Source of the DNA: Candidatus Opimibacter skivensis
Lineage (GTDB): Bacteria > Bacteroidota > Bacteroidia > Chitinophagales > Saprospiraceae
Assembly: GCA_016722045.1 (NCBI GenBank)
Contig: JADKGY010000033.1
Span: 62,001-126,000 of the forward strand
Direction: 5' to 3'
Length of the DNA: 64,000 bases
This document shows positions 47,624 through 56,863 of this stretch, piece after piece (the stretch's first letter is position 1; every line of letters begins with the position of its first letter). A program made the position numbers and the translations under genes. The notes under the pieces are model-generated. The model did no database searches. It saw only the letters and a list, made by a program, of their open reading frames with translations, and had not been told where the DNA came from.

Positions 47624-48162
47624 GATTTAAATTGTTTGTTGAATGATGGCTCAAAGATGGTCGTATAATCATCCGAATACCTTACAGAAATCTGCAATAA
47701 TGTTATATAATTCCTAGAAAATAGTGTGCTGTGAGATGTGAGATGTGTGCTTCGACCTGCTCTTCTCATCCCTGTGCTATGGTTCGACACGCTTGCCGCA
47801 GCTCCAACCGATGTGAGATGTGAGATGTAAGATGTGGGATGCGGATGTGAGATATGAGAGGCGTGAGGCGTGAGGCGTGAGGTGTGTGCGCAGGGCCCAA
47901 CCGCAGTTCAGCAACCAGCGCAAGGTGTGAGGTTTTCTAAGTGACTGCTTAAGTGATCTTAAGTTTCTAAGTGGTAAACCTGTTTAGAGCTTCAGAATTA
48001 ATACGCTTTGTTTAAATTCAAAAATAGTATCGGGTTCAGTAAAAGAGGACGCGGATTTAATGAGAAAAATTAAGACTTAGTAAGATTTGATTTCCGTTAT
48101 TTTATTTCGTTACTCGTTATTCGTTACTCATTACTCGTCACTCGTTATTCGTTACTCGTTAC
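47624..48162. other. Intergenic region with two kinds of heptamer array, no gene
   Basis: GTGAGAT-type units at 47731-47747 and 47813-47854, running into GGCGTGA units to about 47882, then plain AT-rich sequence and a CGTTAYT array (48107-48161) that ends against the DUF2339 stop codon. The GAGATGT runs flank a non-repetitive stretch (47750-47810). Confidence 0.7.
48107..48161. repeat. Heptamer array (CGTTAYT)
   Basis: Eight clean 7-bp units finish 1 bp before the stop codon of the minus-strand DUF2339 gene, the same placement as at mgtA. Confidence 0.85.
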
Positions 48163-50565
48163 TCATTTTATCTTGTGTGTATATTTATTGTACAGGAATG
48201 ATATGATCAGCAACAAAATACCCAGGACTACAAAAACGATTGTCTTTGATATCGTGCTCAATTCAAGAATATCATAGAAGAATAACTTGAGCAATGTGGC
48301 TGCAAATAATAAAATCGCCGCTATACGAAGATGTTTTTTGTCTTTCCATATACCGAGTATGACAAGGATCAGTGAGCATAAGCCCCAGAGAATACTCAGC
48401 ACAAGTTTGTAAGACTGTGTAGATTTCATGATGTCCATCCATGACAGCAATTCACTGGTGGCGATCCAGATGATGGCCATAGAGAGAATCAATTCGTAAA
48501 AGATTTTCAGTTTAGTATAGGACGGGCTCTCCGAGAAAGTGGTAATAAACCGATGAAGACTGAAGAGGAACAAACCTGCAAACACTAGAGTAATATACCT
48601 GATCACAATATTGAAGGACGAATGTTGATAATATTCAGAAAGTGTCTGATCCAAATAGTTCTCACGAAGTTCGCTTAGAATATATAAGCCGAGTGTCAGA
48701 AATGAAAACAAAACGATGATCCCCAGGCTCAGTAATATCCAACGTACAGTGATATTGCTGAACATCTTTCGTTTCAGGTAAAATAAAACAGAGAAAAAGA
48801 GCAATGAATAATTGATAATCCAGGTAATTCTGAAATTGTTGAGATCATCATTCCAGATATTGTGACTGTAATCATCTCCGGGACTGGTGATCTCTTTCAC
48901 AGATGCAGAATACATCTGTTGGAAATAAAAAGAGATTTCCATTCTTATGGAAAAGTACAGGACGACGAGCAGTAGGGTTGGAAGAACGAAATCAAGCATC
49001 TTTCCCAACTGCTTTGATGGATAGATCTCCGTTTTATATTTTTCATCACTATTGATCTGTGTGATAAAGAAAAATGCGCCAATAAATAATACAGAGGTCA
49101 GGAAATTGATATTGATAAAAGGTGTCACCGTCGTGGTGATGATATTCGATTGATATACATCATAGAGGGACGTCCAATCTGAAAGCAAACTTAAAAATGC
49201 AAGGGCCATCAACGGAAATGAAAGCCGTTCATACATGGGCACATCATTTGTCCTTCCGATCCAGAATAACAATGCGGCTTCTCCTGTCCATAGAAGTGTC
49301 ACCCAATTGCCATCAAGCTGCACGGGTATGGCGATCGTAATAAATATCAGAAACAATCCAGCCACCAGAAAAAACAGGTTTCTGTCTGCAAGCCTTTGCC
49401 TGTAGATGAGCACAGCCACAATGAAATGGATCACAGCAGTGCACAGTGTAAATAATCCCAGGAGTCGACTATTGTCTTGAGAATCATTCAACATGTAATA
49501 TCCTATTCCATAAAAAATAAATGAATTCCCCAGTAGGACCACAATATCCCCGAATTCGAATTTTTCCTTTTTGATCAGCTTATAGGCCAGGAATATGAAA
49601 TAGAAGGTAAAAAAGAAGATGGCCAGAAATATGAATGCTAATGAAAAATGTAAGGAAGGTTCATAGTCTGTGAAAACCCAACCTGTGAAAATAATCCATG
49701 TCAGGATGAATGAGGAGTAATAAAGTATTTTCCAATATTTCTTTATGGCTATAAACAGGATGCCGATATTGATGATCGCCATGTATGAAAAAAGAACCTC
49801 GGCATTTCCGGATCCTTCACTAAGTAAAAATGGTACAGCATACGCACCTACTAACCCGATGATCGCGATCACCTGGCTGTTATATTTTATCGCCGTCACT
49901 ACTGTGAATACCGTAAACACTACCATCAGTACAAACGCCGCCACCATAGGCATCAAACCATAAAAACTATAGGCTGCATAGGTGATAAAATACATGATCG
50001 CTATCGCACCACTTTCGAGTACAGCACTGAAGTTTTCATAATTTTTTCTGAGTTTCATCCCGGTGCCCATCAATCCCAGACCCATCATGTAGCCCAGAAT
50101 AATCCGTGTGAGCGGACTGATCAGATCGTGATCGATCGAATATTTAGCACCTATCGCCACACCAATGACTGTGATGGCAATCCCTATCTTATTAATAAGA
50201 TTTTCACCGATGAATTTTTCGAGATCTGATTTTTTGTCAGGCGATGTATTGGTTTGAGAGCTGGGAATTAATTGTTCTTCAACGATAGGTTTCACCTCAT
50301 TGGAAAAAGGAATTGGTGGCGGGACATTTATTTTCCTTTGTTCGGAAATCGGAGTCACATAAGTTTCTTCGATGGCGGGCTGAGTCGTTTCTTCTTTTGG
50401 CTCGTCGGCTGTCTTCAGCCTGATGATTTGTGTCCGAAGTTCATGGATCTCCCTGGAAAAATCATCCTGTCTTTTTAATAATACATCAAGCTTTTCAAGG
50501 AGCTCATTGATGTGGGGAGCATTTTCGGACATAGGGAGCAGGTTTTCGTTGGTCGTTGTGATCAA
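48163..50565 (-). CDS. DUF2339 multi-spanning membrane protein
   Basis: 800 residues. A cytosolic N-terminus of about 120 residues with a short coiled coil (INELLEKLDVLLKRQDDFSREI) and a Glu/Pro-rich linker. Then the DUF2339 signature FIGENLINKIGIAITVIGVAIGAKYSIDHDLISPLTRI and more than twenty membrane helices. Function is unknown; the family occurs across Bacteroidota and Proteobacteria. The start at 50565 gives MITTTNENLLPMSENAP; an inner ATG (MSENAP) is also possible. Confidence 0.9.
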   Translation of the reverse strand: MITTTNENLLPMSENAPHINELLEKLDVLLKRQDDFSREIHELRTQIIRLKTADEPKEETTQPAIEETYVTPISEQRKINVPPPIPFSNEVKPIVEEQLIPSSQTNTSPDKKSDLEKFIGENLINKIGIAITVIGVAIGAKYSIDHDLISPLTRIILGYMMGLGLMGTGMKLRKNYENFSAVLESGAIAIMYFITYAAYSFYGLMPMVAAFVLMVVFTVFTVVTAIKYNSQVIAIIGLVGAYAVPFLLSEGSGNAEVLFSYMAIINIGILFIAIKKYWKILYYSSFILTWIIFTGWVFTDYEPSLHFSLAFIFLAIFFFTFYFIFLAYKLIKKEKFEFGDIVVLLGNSFIFYGIGYYMLNDSQDNSRLLGLFTLCTAVIHFIVAVLIYRQRLADRNLFFLVAGLFLIFITIAIPVQLDGNWVTLLWTGEAALLFWIGRTNDVPMYERLSFPLMALAFLSLLSDWTSLYDVYQSNIITTTVTPFININFLTSVLFIGAFFFITQINSDEKYKTEIYPSKQLGKMLDFVLPTLLLVVLYFSIRMEISFYFQQMYSASVKEITSPGDDYSHNIWNDDLNNFRITWIINYSLLFFSVLFYLKRKMFSNITVRWILLSLGIIVLFSFLTLGLYILSELRENYLDQTLSEYYQHSSFNIVIRYITLVFAGLFLFSLHRFITTFSESPSYTKLKIFYELILSMAIIWIATSELLSWMDIMKSTQSYKLVLSILWGLCSLILVILGIWKDKKHLRIAAILLFAATLLKLFFYDILELSTISKTIVFVVLGILLLIISFLYNKYTHKIK

Positions 50566-50813
50566 AGTTAACGAAAGACAGCGTATTAGTCAGTAGTGAA
50601 TAGTCAATAGTGAATAATGCGTAAGCAGTGGCAGGGCTTGCCCTGCCTATGATAAACACTAATATGTAAACCATGAAATTCACTTCATGATTTCCGATAA
50701 TCGAAAAATTCGAAATGGCTCAAAAAGGAGGACGCGGATCTGTTATGAAAAATTAAGATTTATTAAGATTTGATTCTAGTTGTTCATTAATTTCTCTTTA
50801 TTTATTCTTTTTG

Positions 50814-50849
50814 CTTATTGCTTATTGCCTATTGCCCGTTGCTTATTGG
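50814..50849. repeat. Heptamer array (GCTTATT/GCCTATT)
   Basis: Five 7-bp units that touch the stop codon of the acidic protein gene at 50850. On the other strand the unit is AATAAGC/AATAGGC, related to the GGCAATA arrays at 54.6 and 58.0 kb. Confidence 0.75.
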
Positions 50850-51215
50850 TTAAAACTCATCATCACCCTGATCTTCTTCAAGATCATTGTGATTGTCTCC
50901 GCCGATGCTGTAAAAATTGTTTTCTTCATCCTCATTGCCGATGTCTTCCTGGTCATCATCCAATTCGGATCCGGGTATATCAAGATCGTCTCTGATGACA
51001 TCACGGCTAAAATCCAATTCTTCCACTTCATCGTCATCGATCAGATCAGGATCTTCCTTTATTTTATCCATGGCATCAGGATCGATTTCCTTTTCTTCAT
51101 GAGCTCTCTTATAGATATCATCCTTATCCGGATAGAGAGGATATCCTATCGGTTCATTATTTTCATTTTTGGCTGCATCGTTTGAAGAAGGCTTCGATGT
51201 TTCTTTCCGTTTCAT
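50850..51215 (-). CDS. Very acidic small protein, conserved in Bacteroidota
   Basis: 121 residues, more than a third Asp/Glu. Recognisable blocks: IGYPLYPDKDDIY, DFSRDVIRDDLDIPGSELDD and EDIGNEDEENNFYSIGGD. These blocks recur in small hypothetical proteins across sphingobacteria-like genomes, which argues for a real function. No signal, no membrane helix, probably disordered. Role unknown. Confidence 0.75.
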   Translation of the reverse strand: MKRKETSKPSSNDAAKNENNEPIGYPLYPDKDDIYKRAHEEKEIDPDAMDKIKEDPDLIDDDEVEELDFSRDVIRDDLDIPGSELDDDQEDIGNEDEENNFYSIGGDNHNDLEEDQGDDEF

Positions 51216-51682
51216 GGTTAAGTTGTTGGTCAGTGAGAATTTTAAAACACAAAGATGAAGTACTTTTTCTCAATTTGTGTACTAAAAATATCAAAAATAT
51301 TTATCCCATTTCTGCATTGTACTATATTCTTATATGTGAATAATGTAACCTTTCTCCGGAATTGTATAAAGTATTCCATCCAAAAAAACCCACTTTTACA
51401 ACAAGGGATCGGTGTACTTCACCGCTGGCATCAGGATTACTGAGGATCACAAGCAAGGCCTCTTTTCCATAGAATCCAATGCCAGGTTTATAAAGAAGCT
51501 GTCTGTATTAAAAAATCCGACAGCGTCTTAGCTATGTTTTGTATTTCATAAATATGAATGCAAATAGTGCTCGAAGCCTGAATTTCCCTCTACACTCTTC
51601 GACATCTCAAATTTGACTCTTCGCATTGAGCGTTTCTACCATGCAGTAACGATCAATGCAGGATATACTTTTGTATTACCCC
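51216..51682. other. Intergenic region between divergent genes, no protein gene seen
   Basis: AT-rich; a hairpin GCTGTC/GACAGC lies at 51498-51524. Open frames on both strands are short and without domains. It is followed on the plus strand by an intrinsic-terminator-like hairpin, so a small RNA could be present. Confidence 0.4.
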
Positions 51683-51735
51683 AAAAAGCAACCAACTAAA
51701 ATTAAATGGGAATTTTTTAATTCCGGTTGCTTTTT
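51683..51735 (+). terminator. Intrinsic-terminator-like hairpin upstream of the ice-binding gene
   Basis: AAAAAGCAACC (51683-51693) pairs with GGTTGCTTTTT (51725-51735), giving 11 bp with a T-run on both strands. It lies 65 bp before the plus-strand ATG at 51801 and no plus-strand gene precedes it, so it may end a small RNA, attenuate the ice-binding gene, or end antisense transcripts. Confidence 0.65.
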
Positions 51736-51800
51736 ATTGCATCATTCGTGATTCATTAAAAATATTTATTCATTTAAAATAAAATTTAATCAAACCTATC

Positions 51801-53078
51801 ATGAATAGACTTATTTTACTCCTATTGACAGCATCCTGTCTTTTCCTTTCCGCAGTCGCTGTCGCACAGGTCGGCATAGGTACGACCACACCTGATCCCT
51901 CTGCGGTATTGGATCTTGTCTCCACCACAAGGGGATTTCTAATGCCGAGGATGACAACGGCAGAAAGAAATGCAATCCCTAACCCCGCGACAGGGTTGAT
52001 AATATACAATCAAAGCAACAGCGAAGTCCAGGTGAATGCCGGATCTCCCGGAGTACCAGTCTGGATGGGAATGAAAAGTAGTACAGACTCAACGGCCACC
52101 ACATTATCTGTCACGGCCACAGGTGATATAAGTTCAGCATCCACTACAGATGTAATGATCCCTGGCATGACACTGACTCCTCCTGCAGGCGTATATACTG
52201 TATTGTTTAATGCGCAGTATGGATTTATTGCTGATGTACCTATCACGACTGCACAAGGTGTTACAGATCTCACAGCAGCTTATAACCAGATTATGGCCAT
52301 TCCTGCCACTAATACTACACATATGCCGATTTTCGGCAATGGTGAGGTCTTATCTCCGGGTGTTTATGATTTACCTGCAGCTTCATCTTTAGCCGGAACC
52401 CTGACGATGGATGGAGGCGGAGACACCAATTCTGTCTTTATCATCAGGACAGGCGGAGCACTTAGCACTGGTGCAGGTACAACTGTAATACTGACTAATG
52501 GTGCCAGAGCCAGAAATATATTCTGGGTATCCGAAGGTGCTCTTAGTCTTGCAGCAAATACAATCATGAAAGGAACTCTGATAGCCCACAATGCAGCTGT
52601 TTCAGCTGCAGCAGGTTCCAATATTGAAGGAAGAATGTTCTCGACTACGGGAGCTATTAGTTTAGGCCCCAGTACAATCTACCCGCCTGCCGGTAATTCC
52701 TATATTAATTTGGGTGTGTTGTCAACCTTTATTATCTTTTCTACAGCTGGCGCCCTCGCCAATACCGACCCATCCAATATGACCGGAGATGTCGGGACAA
52801 ATGCAGGTGCAATCACCGGATTCAGTATGCTCAATGGGAATATTTATTTTCCGGGTTCACCACCACCGGCCATTAGTTCAATCGCATCATTCTGTATTTA
52901 TCAAAATGGTGTCATTGTAGCCAATTCAAGCAGAACTACAGATGCAACTTCATCTCTTATTGTATTACAAGCCATGGCAACAGTAGCCGCAGGTCAATCC
53001 ATAGATGTACGATGGAAAGTGGATGTCGGTTCGGTTAAAGTAGTCAACAGAATACTGACAGTAATCAAGGCAAATTAG
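51801..53078 (+). CDS. Secreted ice-binding-family (DUF3494) protein, permuted and inserted in a beta-sandwich
   Basis: 425 residues, signal peptide to about 23. Residues 24-85 are the common Bacteroidota leader repeat (VGIGTTTPDPSAVLDL ... GFLMPRMTTAERNA). About 100-147 is the first half of a C1q-like beta-sandwich (PPAGVYTVLFNAQYGF). About 150-300 is the C-terminal body of a DUF3494 ice-binding beta-solenoid (AYNQIMAIP; GARARNIFWVSEGALSL; GRMFSTTGAISLG). About 302-350 is what normally forms its N-terminus (LGVLSTFIIFSTAGALANTD ... GDVGTNAGAITGF). About 355-425 is the second beta-sandwich half (ISSIASFCIYQNGVIVANSS ... VRWKVDVG). So the solenoid is circularly permuted and sits inside another domain. 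Ice binding itself is not proven; surface adhesion is an alternative. Confidence 0.85.
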   Translation: MNRLILLLLTASCLFLSAVAVAQVGIGTTTPDPSAVLDLVSTTRGFLMPRMTTAERNAIPNPATGLIIYNQSNSEVQVNAGSPGVPVWMGMKSSTDSTATTLSVTATGDISSASTTDVMIPGMTLTPPAGVYTVLFNAQYGFIADVPITTAQGVTDLTAAYNQIMAIPATNTTHMPIFGNGEVLSPGVYDLPAASSLAGTLTMDGGGDTNSVFIIRTGGALSTGAGTTVILTNGARARNIFWVSEGALSLAANTIMKGTLIAHNAAVSAAAGSNIEGRMFSTTGAISLGPSTIYPPAGNSYINLGVLSTFIIFSTAGALANTDPSNMTGDVGTNAGAITGFSMLNGNIYFPGSPPPAISSIASFCIYQNGVIVANSSRTTDATSSLIVLQAMATVAAGQSIDVRWKVDVGSVKVVNRILTVIKAN

Positions 53079-53084
53079 GAAAAA

Positions 53085-54540
53085 CTACAAAAGCGGTGAC
53101 ACCAATCGCGCTGTTTTTTCCAGGAACTGTTTAATTGCAGGGCGGCTATCCCAAGCTGCCCTGTCAATTTTATCAGCATCTTTCAGATCATTGTAAAAAT
53201 CATCTGCAAGCTCATTTGCAAACTCTTTGTCATACACGATCGCATTGACTTCAAAATTGAGATCAAAACTGCGATAGTCAATATTGGCTGTACCGACTAT
53301 GCCTATCTTTTGTCAGCTACTAAAGTTTTGGCGTGAATAAAACCTTTTTGTATAAATAAATTTCAACGCCGGCAGCCAATAGTTCTCCGTAATAGGATCT
53401 CGCGGCTGCATTGACCACTTTCGAATCAGCTACGGCCGGAACTAAAAGTTTATACTGACTCCACCTAACGCCGCTGCGAGTAAAGCCTCAAGTATACTTT
53501 CTGTGGGAATAAAATAGGGTGTCGTGATTAAAACTTCATTCCTGGCCTGGTAAATCACCATGAGCAGAGAAAATAAAATAGTCGGTGTATCTGAATCAGG
53601 TCCACTGGCAGCGATCTGTACTATTTTGTTCCCTTTGGCAGAAAGAGCATTTAGTTTTGGAAAAAAATATTCGTCAGGCAGCAAGATATCGTCAGTACAA
53701 AAATTCCAGTCATTCACAAATAGATACTGAAGATATTGTACGCCGGGTCCTTCGATACGCAGGTGAGTGTCTCTCCAATAAAGTTGTTTCTCCCCAGCAT
53801 CATTGTTGACATACCTGGAACTCACATTGATCCCGCCTACAAAACCGATGGTCCCGTCGATCACCACAATCTTACGATGGTTACGATAATTGAGGCGATT
53901 GGCAAATGCCCAGAAGCGAACTCTATAAAATGGCGTTGTTTTCACACCGGCTGCTTTCAGCCGCGGCACCAGGTGTCTACGGATAGACCGGCTACCGAAG
54001 TCATCATATATGAATCGAACAGAAACACCTTCTTTGGCTTTTTCAGCCAATGCGTTCTCTACAGCTTTGCCTATATCATCATCTTCATAGATATAGTACT
54101 CGATGTGCACATGATGTTTTGCTTCTTTTATAGCTTTTAATACTTCAGGAAATTTATTTTCACCGTTTTTAAGAAGGGTTACGCGATTGTTCATCGTCAA
54201 TGGACTTCTCGTATCCTTCAGCAGCATCACTGTCAGTTCTTTATTGTCCTGAAGCAACTTGCCTCCTTCTTCAAACGCGCTTTGATTCCTGGTAAAGATC
54301 ATCTACTACTTTCTTAGCCAGGATACTATCAGAGATCAATTTTTTCTTGTAGAGTTTACGTTTGCGGTAATTGACACCAAAGGAGAAATAAACGAAGATG
54401 CCAATAAAGGGAACAAAAATGACAAATAGAAGGTAAGCCAGGGCCTTTGAATTGGCATGCGTATCATAGATGATGCGGATACAGACCAGGATGACGATCA
54501 GTATATAGATTATTTCATCGATGATGATACCGTGGAACAT
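53085..54540 (-). pseudogene. cls: Cardiolipin synthase (phospholipase D family), broken by three single-base indels
   Basis: Consecutive pieces of one cardiolipin synthase in changing frames. The ATG at 54540 starts two membrane helices and the PLDc_N region (VFVPFIGIFVYFSFGVNYRKRK) to QES at about 54281; the main part from there carries the first HKD motif (NYRNHRKIVVIDGTIGFVGG) to 53442; the next frame reads PAVADSKVVNAAARSYYGE; the last carries ANIDYRSFDLNFEVNAIVYD and stops at 53085. The second HKD motif is present (IHAKTLVADK). Shifts: one extra base at 54281-54290, and one missing A (minus strand) near 53444-53451 and at 53308-53311. All parts are otherwise perfect, so sequencing error is as likely as true loss. 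The enzyme makes cardiolipin from two phosphatidylglycerols. Ends 6 bp from the convergent ice-binding gene. Confidence 0.85.
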
Positions 54541-54548
54541 AGGTTAGT

Positions 54549-54612
54549 GAGTAACGAGTAACGAGTAAATGGCAATAGGCAATAGGCAATAGGCAATAGG
54601 CAATAGGCAAAA
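54549..54612. repeat. Two abutting heptamer arrays (TAACGAG then GGCAATA)
   Basis: Two to three TAACGAG units run straight into five GGCAATA units (54571-54605) plus a part-unit, just upstream of the cardiolipin synthase start. Two unlike unit sequences share the same 7-bp period. Confidence 0.85.
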
Positions 54613-54836
54613 ATGAAAATCTTATACGCAAAGTTCACCTTTTATTCATAAGGTCCATTGTTAATTTGGCTCAAAATGAGGACGCGGACGGTTGCTGAGC
54701 TGTAGCACAAGGTTGTGGAATGGAAGTCGAAGTATCAAATAAGAAAAGTTAAGATTGGTTAAGATTTGTTTTAAAGCGCTCATTGTTTTTGCAGCATTTG
54801 CCGAAGATTTGCGAAAATTATTTTAATAAATTTTGC

Positions 54837-55235
54837 TTATTGCAAATTACCTATTGTTTTCGAATACGCCTGTCTCTTAACGATAAAAAGCATCGAGAAC
54901 AGTATGAATGGAACTGTCGACAAAATTATTTTATAATTTAAGCTCAACAATCCTACAAGTAATATCACTAAAACCAGTATGCCCAGCAGGATTAATCCAA
55001 TCCATGTCAATCTTCTGCCTGGCTTCTTTTGAAAGATGGTAAAAAGGATTAATAATTGTCCGAGGAATGGTATGATGATGAGGGGATGTGTGAAGGTGTT
55101 GGCAGAATGGTCTTTTTGAAAGAAAACCAAATATTCGACCTGGAAAACGAATGAAGAATTGTCATGCCCCCATTCCAGATAACAAACGAGAAAGGAGAGA
55201 AGAAGGCCTGTGTTTATAAGTCTCAGCATAGTCAA
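54837..55235 (-). CDS. Four-helix membrane protein, unknown function
   Basis: 132 residues: hydrophobic segments at about 6-22, 48-64, 74-94 and 98-118. A GRRLTWIGLILLGILVLVILL block is the only notable feature. No family recognised. Divergent from the next small membrane protein (106 bp gap). Confidence 0.6.
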   Translation of the reverse strand: MTMLRLINTGLLLSFLVCYLEWGHDNSSFVFQVEYLVFFQKDHSANTFTHPLIIIPFLGQLLILFTIFQKKPGRRLTWIGLILLGILVLVILLVGLLSLNYKIILSTVPFILFSMLFIVKRQAYSKTIGNLQ

Positions 55236-55341
55236 ATTTAAAAAGTTTTAGACAAAATGGCCTTTAAGTGTACATTTATAATTGCCAGGTATTTATACCC
55301 ATTAAGGAATTAAAGTTTTTCTAATAATAATCAAGTCGCAA

Positions 55342-55722
55342 ATGATGAGTAAATCAGATCAATACGTCAATATTCTTATCATAGGAACCATCATTCTATA
55401 CCTGGCTATTGGGGTTATCGGATATAAAGGGCAAAAGTTCGCCTACCTCGCTTCTATTGTCAATATAATCACAGGTGGAGCTATCCTGTTGTATTGGAGC
55501 CTAAGACAAATCCAAATCACGCAACACATTTTTGAGCTAAGAGAAATACTTGTTCTGCTTTTTGAAGTTGTGGTCATCGCCTGCGGTGTTTTTTATATCC
55601 TGAGCAGTGAGCGTGGTGGAGGTCTTAAAATAGTGCAGTATTTATTTTATGGAATTCATCTAATTGTGTTCGTACTGGGATTAATTTTTATGATGACGTT
55701 TAAGATAACGAGGTTGATATAG
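55342..55722 (+). CDS. Four-helix membrane protein, unknown function
   Basis: 126 residues with four hydrophobic segments (8-28, 35-52, 64-86, 98-122) and very short loops. No family recognised. Followed immediately by a GAGATAT heptamer array. Confidence 0.6.
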   Translation: MMSKSDQYVNILIIGTIILYLAIGVIGYKGQKFAYLASIVNIITGGAILLYWSLRQIQITQHIFELREILVLLFEVVVIACGVFYILSSERGGGLKIVQYLFYGIHLIVFVLGLIFMMTFKITRLI

Positions 55723-55723
55723 T

Positions 55724-55776
55724 GAGATATGAGATTTGAGATATGCGATATGAGATATGAGATATGAGATATGCGA
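55724..55776. repeat. Heptamer array (GAGATAT)
   Basis: Seven 7-bp units GAGATAT with GCGATAT and GAGATTT variants, starting at the stop of the small membrane protein. Confidence 0.85.
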
Positions 55777-55779
55777 CTA

Positions 55780-55909
55780 GACGTTCGAGTGTCTCTGACC
55801 TCGAACCATTTTAAACCTAGTGTGTTCTCTGACCTCGAACCATAGTAACTTTTGGGCGTTCTCGATATTAATTTGATTTCGGAGTTCGAGGTCAGAGACA
55901 CTCGAACGT
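55780..55909. repeat. Inverted pair of GTTCGAG-N10-CTCGAAC repeats
   Basis: One copy at 55780-55807, a reverse-complement copy at 55884-55909, and a fragment (GTTCTCTGACCTCGAAC) at 55825-55841 between them. The pair could fold into one large stem. Confidence 0.8.
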
Positions 55910-55930
55910 CATGCAATTTTACTTCACAAC

Positions 55931-56052
55931 ACGTTATTCGTTACTCGTTATTCGTTATTCGTTATTCGTTACTCGTTATTCGTTTATTCGTTACTCGTTA
56001 TTCGTTACTCGTTATTGGTCACTCGTTACTCGTTATTCGTTACTTGTTATTT
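55931..56052. repeat. Longest heptamer array (CGTTATT/CGTTACT, about 17 units)
   Basis: About 17 units with one indel (CGTTTATT). It ends 4 bp from the stop codon of the DUF1080-like gene at 56057. Confidence 0.85.
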
Positions 56053-56056
56053 GAAT

Positions 56057-56719
56057 TCATTCTGTTTTCGTGATCGTAATATTCGCAAAATCACCTCCTG
56101 ACGTATCGGCGACATAGAATCCGACGGATCCATGTGTAAAGGGTGTAAATTTTTCAACAACAAGGCTGGGCTCTTTTTCACCATTGATGTAAGTTGAGAT
56201 CATAGCATCTGTTATCTCCATGCGGACTCTGACCCACGAATTAGGATCAGGGGACGGATCGATGGCCTGTTCGTATTTACCCGGGAAATTCCCACGTAAC
56301 ACTTGCCAGGTAAATTTGGGCAGGGATATATACTGAATAGAATGACTTCTCAATGTTTCATCATCAGATTTGAATTGAAACGGACGCAGGTATATGGCTT
56401 CGAATGTGGAATCATTTTGCGCATGAAAGGCTATGCCGACAAAACTATGTTGCTTCACATCTTCGCCCCTGACATCAAATTCCAATACACCGGTTGAGAA
56501 ATCAACGTCTTTCAACCAGGCAATACCTTCTCCATAATCTTTGCTTAAATGGATGCCCGGATATGATTTTTCATTAATGAGGGTAAGGTCCCTGTTATAT
56601 ACTTCGATTTCATTTTTCTTATACAGGTCCTGTAGATTCATCTTCATGGGACCCTGAGAAAAACATGAAATGGCCAGGAGACTGAATACAAACATCACAG
56701 TGTATTGATACGTTTTCAT
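56057..56719 (-). CDS. Secreted DUF1080-like (3-keto-disaccharide hydrolase fold) protein
   Basis: 220 residues; signal peptide (VMFVFSLLAISCFSQ, possibly lipidated at Cys). A concanavalin-like beta-sandwich: FSTGVLEFDVRGEDVKQHSFVGIAFHAQND, YLRPFQF, WVRVRMEITDAMISTYING and GSVGFYVADTSGGDFANITI. This matches the DUF1080/family-16-like domain used for polysaccharide binding or cleavage. Catalytic residues cannot be assigned. Confidence 0.78.
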   Translation of the reverse strand: MKTYQYTVMFVFSLLAISCFSQGPMKMNLQDLYKKNEIEVYNRDLTLINEKSYPGIHLSKDYGEGIAWLKDVDFSTGVLEFDVRGEDVKQHSFVGIAFHAQNDSTFEAIYLRPFQFKSDDETLRSHSIQYISLPKFTWQVLRGNFPGKYEQAIDPSPDPNSWVRVRMEITDAMISTYINGEKEPSLVVEKFTPFTHGSVGFYVADTSGGDFANITITKTE

Positions 56720-56863
56720 ATTGAAATATTTATGTCTTTAAAGAGCAGGCAAAATACAATACAATCATGGCCGTGTGCAGAATTGAAAAACCTGAAAGTG
56801 CTGAATGGTCGTCAGGTGATTGATGTTAGTCGAAAAGACATTTGGAATCTGACCGACGACTAA

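Noticed and set aside
55656..56073. Short frames over 55.7-56.1 kb on both strands
   Set aside because: They are translations of GAGATAT and CGTTATT arrays.
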